Assembly (NCBI GenBank): GCA_021851325.1
Contig: JAJZDZ010000009.1
Location: forward strand, 47,410 to 111,409
From: Pseudomonadota bacterium
GTDB taxonomy: Bacteria > Pseudomonadota > Alphaproteobacteria > Micropepsales > Micropepsaceae
Length of the DNA stretch: 64,000 nt
Direction: 5' to 3'
Part shown: one piece after another, positions 18,124 through 26,762 of the stretch
How positions within the stretch are numbered: the first letter of the stretch is position 1
Layout of the letters: every line of letters begins with the position of its first letter
Made by a program: the position numbers and the translations under genes
The notes under the pieces: model-generated
The model's input: only the letters and a program-made list of their open reading frames with translations
Database searches by the model: none
Told to the model about the DNA's origin: nothing

Positions 18124-18212
18124 GATGCTTTCTCCCTTTTCGGTGTGTAAAGAGCGGCCCGGGTACTATAGAGAACTTTTGCAACGGTTTAGGCAAGCGA
18201 GGGATTGAGGCT

Positions 18213-18893
18213 ATGGATGTCCGCGGCAAGCGCATCATCGTCACCGGCGGCTTTGGCGCTCTGGGACGCTGCGTCAGCCAGGCCCTCGGCAGCGCCGGGG
18301 CCAGGCTTGGGCTGCTTGATCACGCTGCTGCACCGGGCACGCTGGATGGTACCCAGCTTCTCCTCGGCGGGGTTGATTTGAGCGATGCCTTGGCGGCCCG
18401 TGCGGCCATTGATGCGCTTGCAGCGGATCTTGGCGGTCTGGACGGCCTCGTCAACGTCGCTGGCGGCTTTCGCTGGGAAACCCTCGCTGATGGACGTGTT
18501 GAGACCTGGGATCTGCTCTATCGCATGAACGTCCGCACATGTGTCTGTGCCTCACAGGCAGCGCTTGTGCACCTCAGCAAAGGTGGGGCCATTGTCAATG
18601 TGGCGGCCGGCGCCGCACTGCGGGCAGGGGCGGGCATGGGCCCCTATGCGGCTTCCAAAGCCGGGGTGATGCGTCTGACCGAAGCCTTGGCCGAGGAACA
18701 CAAGGCCCGGATCCGCGTCAATGCGGTTCTGCCGTCGGTCATAGATACGCCCGCCAATCGTCGGGACATGCCTGAGGCTGATTTTTCCAGCTGGGTTCAG
18801 CCTGGGGAGATCGCCGCGGTGATCCAGTTTCTGTTGAGCGATGCCGCGCAGGGCGTCACCGGGGCGCTGATCAGCGTTCCAGGCCGGGTTTAA
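18213..18893 (+). CDS. Short-chain dehydrogenase/reductase lacking the catalytic Ser
   Basis: This 226-residue SDR has the nucleotide-binding TGGFGALG (residues 11-18), NVAGG (81-85) and the catalytic pair Y145 and K149 in PYAASK. The serine normally found about 13 residues before Tyr is replaced: the stretch reads VNVAAGAALRAGAGMGPY, with Ala at 131-132. Human dihydropteridine reductase is an SDR with a similar Ala. The start ATG has GAGG nearby. It is convergent with the carboxylase gene end. Substrate unknown, perhaps a quinonoid or keto compound. Confidence 0.88.
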   Translation: MDVRGKRIIVTGGFGALGRCVSQALGSAGARLGLLDHAAAPGTLDGTQLLLGGVDLSDALAARAAIDALAADLGGLDGLVNVAGGFRWETLADGRVETWDLLYRMNVRTCVCASQAALVHLSKGGAIVNVAAGAALRAGAGMGPYAASKAGVMRLTEALAEEHKARIRVNAVLPSVIDTPANRRDMPEADFSSWVQPGEIAAVIQFLLSDAAQGVTGALISVPGRV

Positions 18894-18920
18894 GCGCGCG
18901 CAGCCTCTTCCTGCAGGCCC

Positions 18921-21900
18921 TCACCAGGCGTCGATCCAGCGCAGCTTCTTGCTCGTGCGTTCGGCTTGCGGTGGCAGAGCCCGCAGCCCCGCCATGATCC
19001 AGCGTCTGGTATCGGCGGGGTCGATAACCTCATCAAATTCGAACAGGCTCGCGGCTGACAGCGCCTTGCCCCGCTCATACATGCGGGCAACCATCTCGTC
19101 ATATTTGGCCTTACGCGCGGCTGGATCGCTGATGGCGGCAAGTTCGTTGCGGTAACCTAGCTTGACCGCGCCCTCAAGACCCATGCCGCCAAACTCACCG
19201 CTGGGCCAGGAGACGGTAAAGAATGGCGCAAGGAAACTGGCGCCGGCCATGGCCTGGGCTCCCAGGCCATAACCCTTGCGTAAGATCACCGTGAACAAGG
19301 GGACGCTCAGATTGGCACCGATCAGAAACAGGCGCGAATTATGTCGTACAAGCGCGGTTTTTTCGGCTTCGGGTCCAACCATGTTGCCAGGCGTGTCGCA
19401 CAGCATCACGATGGGCAGATCAAAGGCTTCGCACAGCTGCATGAAGCGTGCCGCCTTGTCGGCGCCATCGCGGTCGATGGCGCCACCCAGATGCGCGGGA
19501 TGGTTGGCGATGATCCCGAGCGGACGCCCTTCAATGCGTCCGAGCGCCGTAACCATGCCATTGCCGAACTGTCGGCGTAGCTCAAGAACGCTGCCGCTGT
19601 CGCACATGGTGTCGATGATCGTGCGTACATCATACACCCGCAGTCGGTTTTCCGGTACGAGATGGCGCAAGGTGCGCTGATCGGCAGCCGACCACTGCGC
19701 CAGCGGGCCCTGGAAATAGGCCAGATATTTCTTGGCAACGCTGGTGGCTTCGCTTTCGTCCTCAACAAGGACATCGATGACGCCATTGGCGGCCTGCACC
19801 GCGGCCGGGCCAACATCTTCGGGACGGAAGACGCCCAGTCCACCACCTTCGATCATGGCCGGCCCGCCCATGCCGATGGACGAATTGCGGGTGGCGATGA
19901 TGACGTCGCAGCAGCCCAGAAGCGCTGCATTGCCGGCAAAGCAATAGCCCGAGTTGACCCCGACAAGAGGGACAAGACCGGACAGCTTGGCATATTGCTG
20001 GAAGGTCGTGACGTTGAGGCCACCGGCGCTCATCATATCGGTGTCACCAGGGCGGCCGCCGCCACCCTCAGTGAAAAATACGATCGGCAGCCGCCAGTCG
20101 CGCGCCAGATGCAGCATGCGATCGGTCTTCTGGTGGTTGCGCATGCCCTGCGTGCCAGCAAGTACGGTGTAATCATAGGACATGGCGATGACCCGGGCGC
20201 GTGCGTCATCGAAATACTGACCATTGACCCGTCCCAGACCGCAGATCAGTCCGTCCGCCGGGGTTTTCTCGATCAGGTCCTGCATCGGCCGACGCCTGAG
20301 CTGGCCGGCAATGACGAGACTTCCAAATTCGGTGAAGCTGTCCGCGTCGCACAGATCCTCGATGTTTTCGCGGGCCGTGCGCTGTGAGCTCTGGCGCCGT
20401 CTGGCGACGGCCTGCGGTCGGGCCGCGTCCTGCGTCAGCTGCCGGCGGGACAATAACTCCTCAAGATCCGGACGAATGTAGTCGAGGTCGGTCTGCGCTG
20501 CGGTACCGGCCGCCTGATCCTCAAGTTCGGCCTCCTCGATATAGGCAAGCAAGTCTCCCTGAAACACGGTCTGTCCTGGTTCAACCAACACCCCGCGCAG
20601 GTAACCGCTGGCTGGAGCCGGTACGGGATGTTCCATCTTCATCGCTTCGAGCACCAGAACGGTCTGCCCCTTCATCACCGCCGTATCGCGTTCGGCCGTC
20701 ACGACCACGACGCTTCCCTGCAGCGGCGCGGCAATGGCGGTGGTGCCTGCAGGTGCCGTCTGGGTTCGAGAGGTGACAGAGGTTTCGGCAAAAAGGACGG
20801 CAAGCGGATCGCTCGATTGCTGGCTGCGGCTCTGCGGCATGGCGGCGAGCACGTCGCCGATATGGGTATCGACAAACTGGGTGTCGATGCTGAAGGTGGG
20901 AAGGGCCCTGTGACTGAGCAGCGCGCGCAGGAAGCTGATATTGGTCTGAACCCCGTCGACGGTAAATTCGCGCAACGCACGCAGCGCCCGGGCGAGGAGC
21001 TCGTCAAAGTCTGAGGCGCGGCAATGCACGATGAGCTTGGCCAGCAGGGCATCATAGCGGGTGCTGGTACGATAGCCGCTGTAGCCCATGCCATCGACGC
21101 GAACACCCGGTCCAGCCGCAGGTTCGTAGCGTGTGATCACACCGCTCTCCGGTCGCGCTGTGCCATCTGGTTGCATGGTTTCCATGTTGATGCGGGCCTG
21201 CAGGGCAACGCCTGACACGCCTACCGGATGCTCGGCGTCAAGGCCGAGTTCGCGCAGGCGTCGCCCGGAGGCGATCTCAAGCTGCAGGCGGACGAGGTCG
21301 AGCCCGGTGACCTCTTCCGTCACCGTGTGTTCGACCTGGAGCCGGGCATTGGCTTCGATAAAGGCAAAGCGGCGCTCTTGGGGCTGGACCAGGAATTCCA
21401 TGGTGCCAAGATTGCGGTAACGGGCGGCGCCTCCAAGACGCAATGCAGCCGTCAGGATCTGGTCACGCAGGCCCGGGTCGAGGCCGAGCGCCGGGGCGAT
21501 TTCGATCAGCTTCTGCCGCTGGCGCTGCAGCGAGCATTCGCGGTCCCAAAGATGCACGAGATCATGGCCGTCACCGGCAATCTGAACCTCTATATGGCGG
21601 GCATGAGGCAGAAACTCTTCGGCATAAAGGGCGGGATCGCCAAAAGCTGCCTTGGCCTCTGAGGCACAGCGGGCATAGGCGTCAGCGAGTTCGGTATGGC
21701 TGCGTACCGGCCGCATGCCCCGTCCGCCGCCACCAGCCACGGCCTTGAGCATGATTGCTCCGCCTTGCCCCAGGCTCCGCAGGAATTCTTCGGCCTCGGC
21801 CAGTGACACTGCTGCGGTACCGCGTAGCACCGGCACCCCGACCTCCTTGGCCAGTGTGCGGGCCCGTGCCTTGTCGCCAAACAGCGCCAGCATCTCGGCT

Positions 21901-22220
21901 GTCGGCCCGACAAAAGTAAGGCCGGCCTCCGCACAGGCGGCCGCCAGCGCGCTGTTTTCGGCCAGAAACCCATAGCCGGGATGGAGTCCGTCGCAACCGC
22001 TGTCCTGGGCCGCCCGGATGACGGCGGCGAGGTCGAGATAGGCTTTCGGTCCGGTTCCTGGCAGGGCAATTTTGCGCTCGGCAAGGCGCACATGCAGGCT
22101 TTCGGCCTCGTCGCCTGCGTAGGCGGCCACCGTGGCGATGCCCATTTCGGCGGCCGTGCGTGCAATGCGCACGGCAATTTCGCCTCGATTGGCGATGAAG
22201 AGGGTGTGGATGGGGGGCAT
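18921..22220 (-). CDS. Single-chain biotin-dependent acyl-CoA carboxylase
   Basis: One 1,099-residue chain carries the whole reaction: ATP-dependent carboxylation of biotin, then transfer to an acyl-CoA. Residues 1-460 are biotin carboxylase, with NRGEIAVR, AGGGGRGM (ATP-grasp), IEANARLQVEH (catalytic region) and the C-terminal subdomain. Residues 490-565 are the biotinyl domain, with EAMKMEH and K528 as biotin site. From about 600 onward both carboxyltransferase halves follow in one stretch (TEGGGGRPGD, GMGGPAMIEGG, DTPGNMVGPEAEK, GASFLAP). This layout equals the long-chain acyl-CoA carboxylase (LCC) type described in mycobacteria, not the split PCC/MCC/ACC. The acyl-CoA ligase is divergent across 114 bases, suggesting one pathway. 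Confidence 0.93.
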   Translation of the reverse strand: MPPIHTLFIANRGEIAVRIARTAAEMGIATVAAYAGDEAESLHVRLAERKIALPGTGPKAYLDLAAVIRAAQDSGCDGLHPGYGFLAENSALAAACAEAGLTFVGPTAEMLALFGDKARARTLAKEVGVPVLRGTAAVSLAEAEEFLRSLGQGGAIMLKAVAGGGGRGMRPVRSHTELADAYARCASEAKAAFGDPALYAEEFLPHARHIEVQIAGDGHDLVHLWDRECSLQRQRQKLIEIAPALGLDPGLRDQILTAALRLGGAARYRNLGTMEFLVQPQERRFAFIEANARLQVEHTVTEEVTGLDLVRLQLEIASGRRLRELGLDAEHPVGVSGVALQARINMETMQPDGTARPESGVITRYEPAAGPGVRVDGMGYSGYRTSTRYDALLAKLIVHCRASDFDELLARALRALREFTVDGVQTNISFLRALLSHRALPTFSIDTQFVDTHIGDVLAAMPQSRSQQSSDPLAVLFAETSVTSRTQTAPAGTTAIAAPLQGSVVVVTAERDTAVMKGQTVLVLEAMKMEHPVPAPASGYLRGVLVEPGQTVFQGDLLAYIEEAELEDQAAGTAAQTDLDYIRPDLEELLSRRQLTQDAARPQAVARRRQSSQRTARENIEDLCDADSFTEFGSLVIAGQLRRRPMQDLIEKTPADGLICGLGRVNGQYFDDARARVIAMSYDYTVLAGTQGMRNHQKTDRMLHLARDWRLPIVFFTEGGGGRPGDTDMMSAGGLNVTTFQQYAKLSGLVPLVGVNSGYCFAGNAALLGCCDVIIATRNSSIGMGGPAMIEGGGLGVFRPEDVGPAAVQAANGVIDVLVEDESEATSVAKKYLAYFQGPLAQWSAADQRTLRHLVPENRLRVYDVRTIIDTMCDSGSVLELRRQFGNGMVTALGRIEGRPLGIIANHPAHLGGAIDRDGADKAARFMQLCEAFDLPIVMLCDTPGNMVGPEAEKTALVRHNSRLFLIGANLSVPLFTVILRKGYGLGAQAMAGASFLAPFFTVSWPSGEFGGMGLEGAVKLGYRNELAAISDPAARKAKYDEMVARMYERGKALSAASLFEFDEVIDPADTRRWIMAGLRALPPQAERTSKKLRWIDAW

Positions 22221-22334
22221 GACGAACCTTCCAATAGCGGATCAGCCTCAGGTTAGGGGCTAGGGAAGGTCTCGCCAAGTCGCCCGGTTCGCGAGATAGT
22301 GGGGCAAAGCCATAAACAACAGGGACGGAGCAGA

Positions 22335-23945
22335 ATGTGGAATTACGGTGATATTCTCGATGTGGTCGCGGCCCGGGTACGGGCTGATGCGCCAGCCTTC
22401 ATCCACGAGGATCGGGTGATTCTCTGGCCGCAGGCCTATCGGCGGATGAACAATCTGGCGCGCGCGATTATGGCCCGGGGCGGGCGTGCCTCCGACAAGG
22501 TGGCCTTTTATCTCAGAAACTGCCCGGAATATAGCGAGGCAGCCGGAGCAAGCTTTCTCGGCCGCTTCGTTCATGTGAATGTCAACTATCGCTACAAGCC
22601 CGACGAAGTTCGTTACATCCTTGATAACTCGGATGCGCAGTGCCTGATCTATGCGCGCGAGTTTCGGGACTGTATCGCTGAAATCCGCCACAGCCTGCCC
22701 AAACTGATGACCTATATCGAGGTCGGTGAGGAACCGGTCGCCGACTTTGCCGTACCCTATGAGAGCCTGGTCGAGAACGGCGATGGTGCTCCGCTTGGGA
22801 TCAAGCGTTCACCGGAGGACCTGCTTTTCATCTATACGGGTGGAACCACAGGCATGCCAAAGGGCGTGATGTGGCCACATGGTGAACTCTGCACGATCTG
22901 GCTGCGGCGCATCAAACGTACGCTGGGCTTTGACCCCCAATCGCTCGAAGAATATGGCCGCATGATCGCGCTCGCCGGTGCCGGATCGCGCAATCTGCCG
23001 GCCTGCCCGCTGATGCATGGAACCGGGTTCATCACCGCGATTACCACCATGCTGGGCGGTGGCTGTGTGGTGACCGTCGACAACCATCATTTTGATCCGC
23101 ACGCCATCTGGCAGGCCGTGGAACGGCACAAGATTCAGGGTATGGCAGTGGTGGGAGATCCCTTCGCCCGGCCATTGCTGCAGGCGCTTGATGAGGCACC
23201 GGGACGCTATGATGTGTCGTCGCTTCTCACCATGACGTCATCCGGGGCGATGTGGAGCATGGAGGTCAAACGCGGCCTCTTGCAGCACATGCCGCAACTG
23301 ACCATGACCGACAGCTTTGCCTCGACCGAAGCGATGGGCATGGGAGATTCGGTGGTGAACAAGGACGGTGAAACCCGCACCGCCGCCTTTCACCTTCTCG
23401 AAAATGCAATTGTCATTGACGAGCATGATCGCCCGCTTGCGGCCGGAAGCGGCAAGGCCGGTCTCGTCGCTTTGGGTGGACCATTACCGGTAGGTTATTA
23501 CAAGGATCCCGAGAAGACCGCGCGTACCTTCCGGACCATCGGCAACCGTCGCTATTCGATACCAGGAGACTGGGCGCGGCTCGAAGCCGATGGCTCGATT
23601 ACCCTCCTGGGACGCGGCAGCAACTGCATCAATACCGCGGGCGAAAAGGTCTATCCCGAGGAGGTGGAAGAGGCTCTGAAGACCCACCCCGGCGTGGAGG
23701 ACGCGCTTGTCATCGGCGTGCCGGATGACAAATGGGGCGCGGCTGTCACCGGCGTGGTGAAGCTCGCCCCCGGCGTGGTCTTCGATGAGGATGCCTTGCG
23801 GGCTCATGTGCGCCAGCATCTGGCCGGCTACAAGACCCCCAAAAGAATCGTTCCGGCTGAGATCGCGCTGCGCGCACCCAACGGCAAGGCCGACTACAAA
23901 TCGGTCAGTGAATTCGCCCGCAAGGTGCTCAATATCGCCTCGTAA
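22335..23945 (+). CDS. Acyl-CoA synthetase (AMP-forming ligase)
   Basis: The start ATG at 22335 follows GGACGGAG, giving MWNYGDILDV and 536 residues. The protein activates a carboxylic acid as acyl-adenylate and then acyl-CoA. The P-loop-like motif YTGGTTGMPKGVMW is near residue 175. The motifs TSSGAMWS, the TDSFASTEAMG region and GDWARLEADGSITLLGRG follow, and the C-terminal catalytic Lys lies in PNGKADYK. This is the long/medium-chain fatty acyl-CoA ligase pattern (FadD3/FadD13-like). It is divergent from the single-chain carboxylase and convergent with the histidine kinase, which suggests a role in feeding acyl-CoA to the carboxylase. Confidence 0.93.
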   Translation: MWNYGDILDVVAARVRADAPAFIHEDRVILWPQAYRRMNNLARAIMARGGRASDKVAFYLRNCPEYSEAAGASFLGRFVHVNVNYRYKPDEVRYILDNSDAQCLIYAREFRDCIAEIRHSLPKLMTYIEVGEEPVADFAVPYESLVENGDGAPLGIKRSPEDLLFIYTGGTTGMPKGVMWPHGELCTIWLRRIKRTLGFDPQSLEEYGRMIALAGAGSRNLPACPLMHGTGFITAITTMLGGGCVVTVDNHHFDPHAIWQAVERHKIQGMAVVGDPFARPLLQALDEAPGRYDVSSLLTMTSSGAMWSMEVKRGLLQHMPQLTMTDSFASTEAMGMGDSVVNKDGETRTAAFHLLENAIVIDEHDRPLAAGSGKAGLVALGGPLPVGYYKDPEKTARTFRTIGNRRYSIPGDWARLEADGSITLLGRGSNCINTAGEKVYPEEVEEALKTHPGVEDALVIGVPDDKWGAAVTGVVKLAPGVVFDEDALRAHVRQHLAGYKTPKRIVPAEIALRAPNGKADYKSVSEFARKVLNIAS

Positions 23946-23960
23946 GCGGAGGGTCGGGGC

Positions 23961-24929
23961 TCAGCCTGGCACGATGAAGCTGATCGTGCAGACGAGCCCC
24001 GTCGCCGCGAAGGCAAGTTCGACGCAGGCCTCCTTCTCGTTTGCTGCGGTGGTACGAATGAGACGGGAGCCAAAACCTTCCTCTGTGGGCGCACGCACGG
24101 GCGGGCCCCCGGCTTCGCGCCAATCCAAGATCAGACGCTGGCCTGAGCCCTCGGCACGGAGCGTCCAGGAAAGCTGCACCGTTCCGGTTGGCTGTGACAG
24201 CGCCCCATATTTGAGCGCGTTGGTGGCAAGTTCATGGACCGCCAGCGCGAGCGATCCTCCGGTCTGGGCACTCACCAGAAGACGTGGTCCGCCGAGTGAA
24301 AGCCGTCTTTTCTCGCTCATAAACGGCTTTAAGGTCGCCGTGATCAGCTCGCCGATCTCGACGTCGGCATGGCGGCGCGCAAGCACCTGGTCAGCGGCTT
24401 CACCGAGGGCATGAAGGCGGCCCAGGAAGCGCGTCAGATAGGCCTCGATGCTGGTTTCGTTGGGCCGTCGTGAGTTCTTGGCCAGGGCGCCAATGATGGC
24501 GATGAGATTTTTCAGCCGGTGGCGGCTTTCAGCAATCACGAGGTCGCTTTGCGCGATCAGGATCCTGTCGGCGTCCTGCTGCGCGGTCGCCGCCGCGATG
24601 GATCGGTACAACTGCCACAGGAGGACGACTTCAAGAAGGGCAAACACGGAAAGGACAAGCTCGGGGGAGGGTGCCGGCAGGACGGTGGCGATGGCGGCGA
24701 CAACCAGGAGGATAAGGGCAATGACAAAGGCCGCGCGCGCAAAGTGCGTGGCGTCCCCCAGGGACGCACGCGCCCGCCGACTTGCCGGCGCCTGTGCCGC
24801 GTCGGGGCCAGATGGGGACGGGCGCAGATCGCCGCCGAGGGAAAAATGGTCGTTCAGGAACGAGCCCCCGTTTTTGCTCCCGAATTGGGTCACAGCCGGA
24901 GCGGTCTTGCAACCACAGATCGTAGACAC
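23961..24929 (-). CDS. Orphan HWE-family sensor histidine kinase
   Basis: The 322-residue protein has two membrane segments (about residues 65-83 and 88-108) with a very short loop and no PAS or GAF sensor domain. The phospho-acceptor H137 is in ESRHRLKNLIAI, the N-box in HELATNALKYG (H232, N237), and the HWE hallmark W270-R-E272 in LILDWREAGGP. It ends with GFGSRLI, as in HWE kinases. The start is uncertain. A GTG at 24929 gives the full frame, without a strong ribosome site. No response regulator is adjacent, so it is an orphan. In alphaproteobacteria such kinases often feed the general stress response PhyR pathway, but nothing here shows that. Confidence 0.88.
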   Translation of the reverse strand: MSTICGCKTAPAVTQFGSKNGGSFLNDHFSLGGDLRPSPSGPDAAQAPASRRARASLGDATHFARAAFVIALILLVVAAIATVLPAPSPELVLSVFALLEVVLLWQLYRSIAAATAQQDADRILIAQSDLVIAESRHRLKNLIAIIGALAKNSRRPNETSIEAYLTRFLGRLHALGEAADQVLARRHADVEIGELITATLKPFMSEKRRLSLGGPRLLVSAQTGGSLALAVHELATNALKYGALSQPTGTVQLSWTLRAEGSGQRLILDWREAGGPPVRAPTEEGFGSRLIRTTAANEKEACVELAFAATGLVCTISFIVPG

Positions 24930-25025
24930 GGTGTTGCCAATGCCACCAGAAGAGGTTCACGATAGACCCAAGAGGCGGCGCAAGACCGTGGTCATTTGGT
25001 GACACAGGTTCTCCGGGAGGAAGGC

Positions 25026-26753
25026 ATGGCTGATTTTGATCTGATCATCCGCAACGGCACGGTGGCCGATGGTACGGGAGCGCCACTGCGCGAACAGGAT
25101 GTTGGCGTGGTGAACGGCCGTATCGCCGCGATCGGGCCGATCCTCGGCTCTGGGCGCGAGGAGATCGATGCCAAAGGGCTTCTGGTCACCCCCGGGTTCG
25201 TTGACATCCACACCCATTATGATGGCCAGGCAACCTGGGATAACCGCCTCGCGCCCTCCAGCTGGCATGGTGTGACCACGGCTGTCATGGGCAATTGCGG
25301 TGTCGGCTTTGCTCCGGTTAAGCCCCATGATCATGAGCGTCTGATTTCATTGATGGAAGGGGTGGAAGACATTCCTGGCGCCGTTTTGCACGAGGGCCTG
25401 AAATGGGGCTGGCAAAGCTTCGGCGAATATCTCGATGCACTGGAGCTTGTTCCCCACGACATGGATATTGGCGCTCAGCTGGCCCATGGCCCCTTGCGCG
25501 TCTATGTCATGGGTGAACGCGGCACTGCGCTTGAAGAGGCCCGCCCGGACGATATTGCGCAGATGCGCCGACTGACCGCCGAAGCGATGGCCGCTGGCGC
25601 TCTGGGCTTTTCCACCTCACGCACGATTTTGCATCGTACCGCCACCGGTGATCCAACACCTGGCCTGCGGGCCACGGAAGCGGAGCTGACGGGGATCGCG
25701 CTTGGCATGCGTGATGCGGGTCGCGGTGTATTCGAACTGATCAGTGACTTCAGTAATCCTGATCTCTTGAGCGAATTTGCCATGATCCGGCGGCTGATCG
25801 AAGCCTCTGGCCGTCCGCTCTCTCTTTCACTCGCGCAGGCGAGCAGTGATGCCAATGGCTGGCGCGGCCTTCTGGGACTGATTTCGGCAGCAGCCAAAGA
25901 CGGCCTGCCCATCAAGGCACAGGTCGCGCCGCGGCCGATCGGACTTCTGCTCGGCTTGCAGGGCACGATCAATCCCTTCAGTGCCAATCCGAGCTATCGG
26001 GCAATTCATGACCGGCCGCTGAAGGAAAAGCTTGCGATCCTGCGCGATCCATCGTTCAAGGCGAAGCTGCTCGATGAGAGTGCGGCCGTGCACGATCACC
26101 CCTTGGCCAAGCGGCTGATGGCGTTCGAGCACATTTTCGAACTGGGCGATCCTCCCAATTATGAGCCTGCGCGCGACAGTTCTCTTGCTGCGCGGGCCGC
26201 GCGGCAGGGCGTCAGCGCTCAGGAGCTTGCCTATGATCTGCTCCTCAAGGACGAGGGGCGCAGCTTCCTGTTTTTGCCCTTTGCCAATTACACCGAGTTC
26301 AACCTTGATGCCTGTGCCGAGATGATCAGCCATCCGGACTGCATCATCGGACTGGCCGATGGTGGTGCCCATGTCGGGATCATTTGCGATGCCAGCAATG
26401 CCACCTACCTGCTCAGTCACTGGGGACGGGATCGTGCGCAGGGTCGGCTCAGCATCGAATATCTCGTCAAGCGCCAGACGGCCGATACCGCGCGCGCGGT
26501 GGGCTTGCTGGATCGCGGCGTTCTGGCCCCAGGCCTCAAAGCCGACATCAACATCATCGATTTTGGCCGGCTGGGCGTGCGCGCCCCGCATATGGCCTAC
26601 GATCTTCCGGGCGGTGGCAAACGTCTGCTGCAGCAGGCGGATGGCTATGTCGTCACCATAGTGTCGGGAACCCCGACCTATCGCGATGGCATTGCTACCG
26701 GGGCGCTGCCGGGCCGTCTGGTGCGCGGCCCGCAGGCCGCTGCTAGCAGCTAG
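25026..26753 (+). CDS. D-aminoacylase/N-acyl-D-amino acid deacylase family amidohydrolase
   Basis: The ATG at 25026 has GGGAGGAAGG just before it and gives 575 residues beginning ADFDLIIRNGTVADGTG. The metal ligands H62 and H64 lie in DIHTHYDGQATWD and C91 in GNCGVGFAPV, the Cys that distinguishes this group from other amidohydrolases. Further family motifs are FSTSRT and ADGGAHVG (Asp). These enzymes remove an acyl group from N-acyl-D-amino acids. D-Glu/D-Asp preference cannot be decided. The TauD-like dioxygenase starts 9 bases after the stop, so the two are an operon. Most likely cytosolic, as no signal peptide is present. Confidence 0.9.
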   Translation: MADFDLIIRNGTVADGTGAPLREQDVGVVNGRIAAIGPILGSGREEIDAKGLLVTPGFVDIHTHYDGQATWDNRLAPSSWHGVTTAVMGNCGVGFAPVKPHDHERLISLMEGVEDIPGAVLHEGLKWGWQSFGEYLDALELVPHDMDIGAQLAHGPLRVYVMGERGTALEEARPDDIAQMRRLTAEAMAAGALGFSTSRTILHRTATGDPTPGLRATEAELTGIALGMRDAGRGVFELISDFSNPDLLSEFAMIRRLIEASGRPLSLSLAQASSDANGWRGLLGLISAAAKDGLPIKAQVAPRPIGLLLGLQGTINPFSANPSYRAIHDRPLKEKLAILRDPSFKAKLLDESAAVHDHPLAKRLMAFEHIFELGDPPNYEPARDSSLAARAARQGVSAQELAYDLLLKDEGRSFLFLPFANYTEFNLDACAEMISHPDCIIGLADGGAHVGIICDASNATYLLSHWGRDRAQGRLSIEYLVKRQTADTARAVGLLDRGVLAPGLKADINIIDFGRLGVRAPHMAYDLPGGGKRLLQQADGYVVTIVSGTPTYRDGIATGALPGRLVRGPQAAASS

Positions 26754-26762
26754 GGGGCCTTC

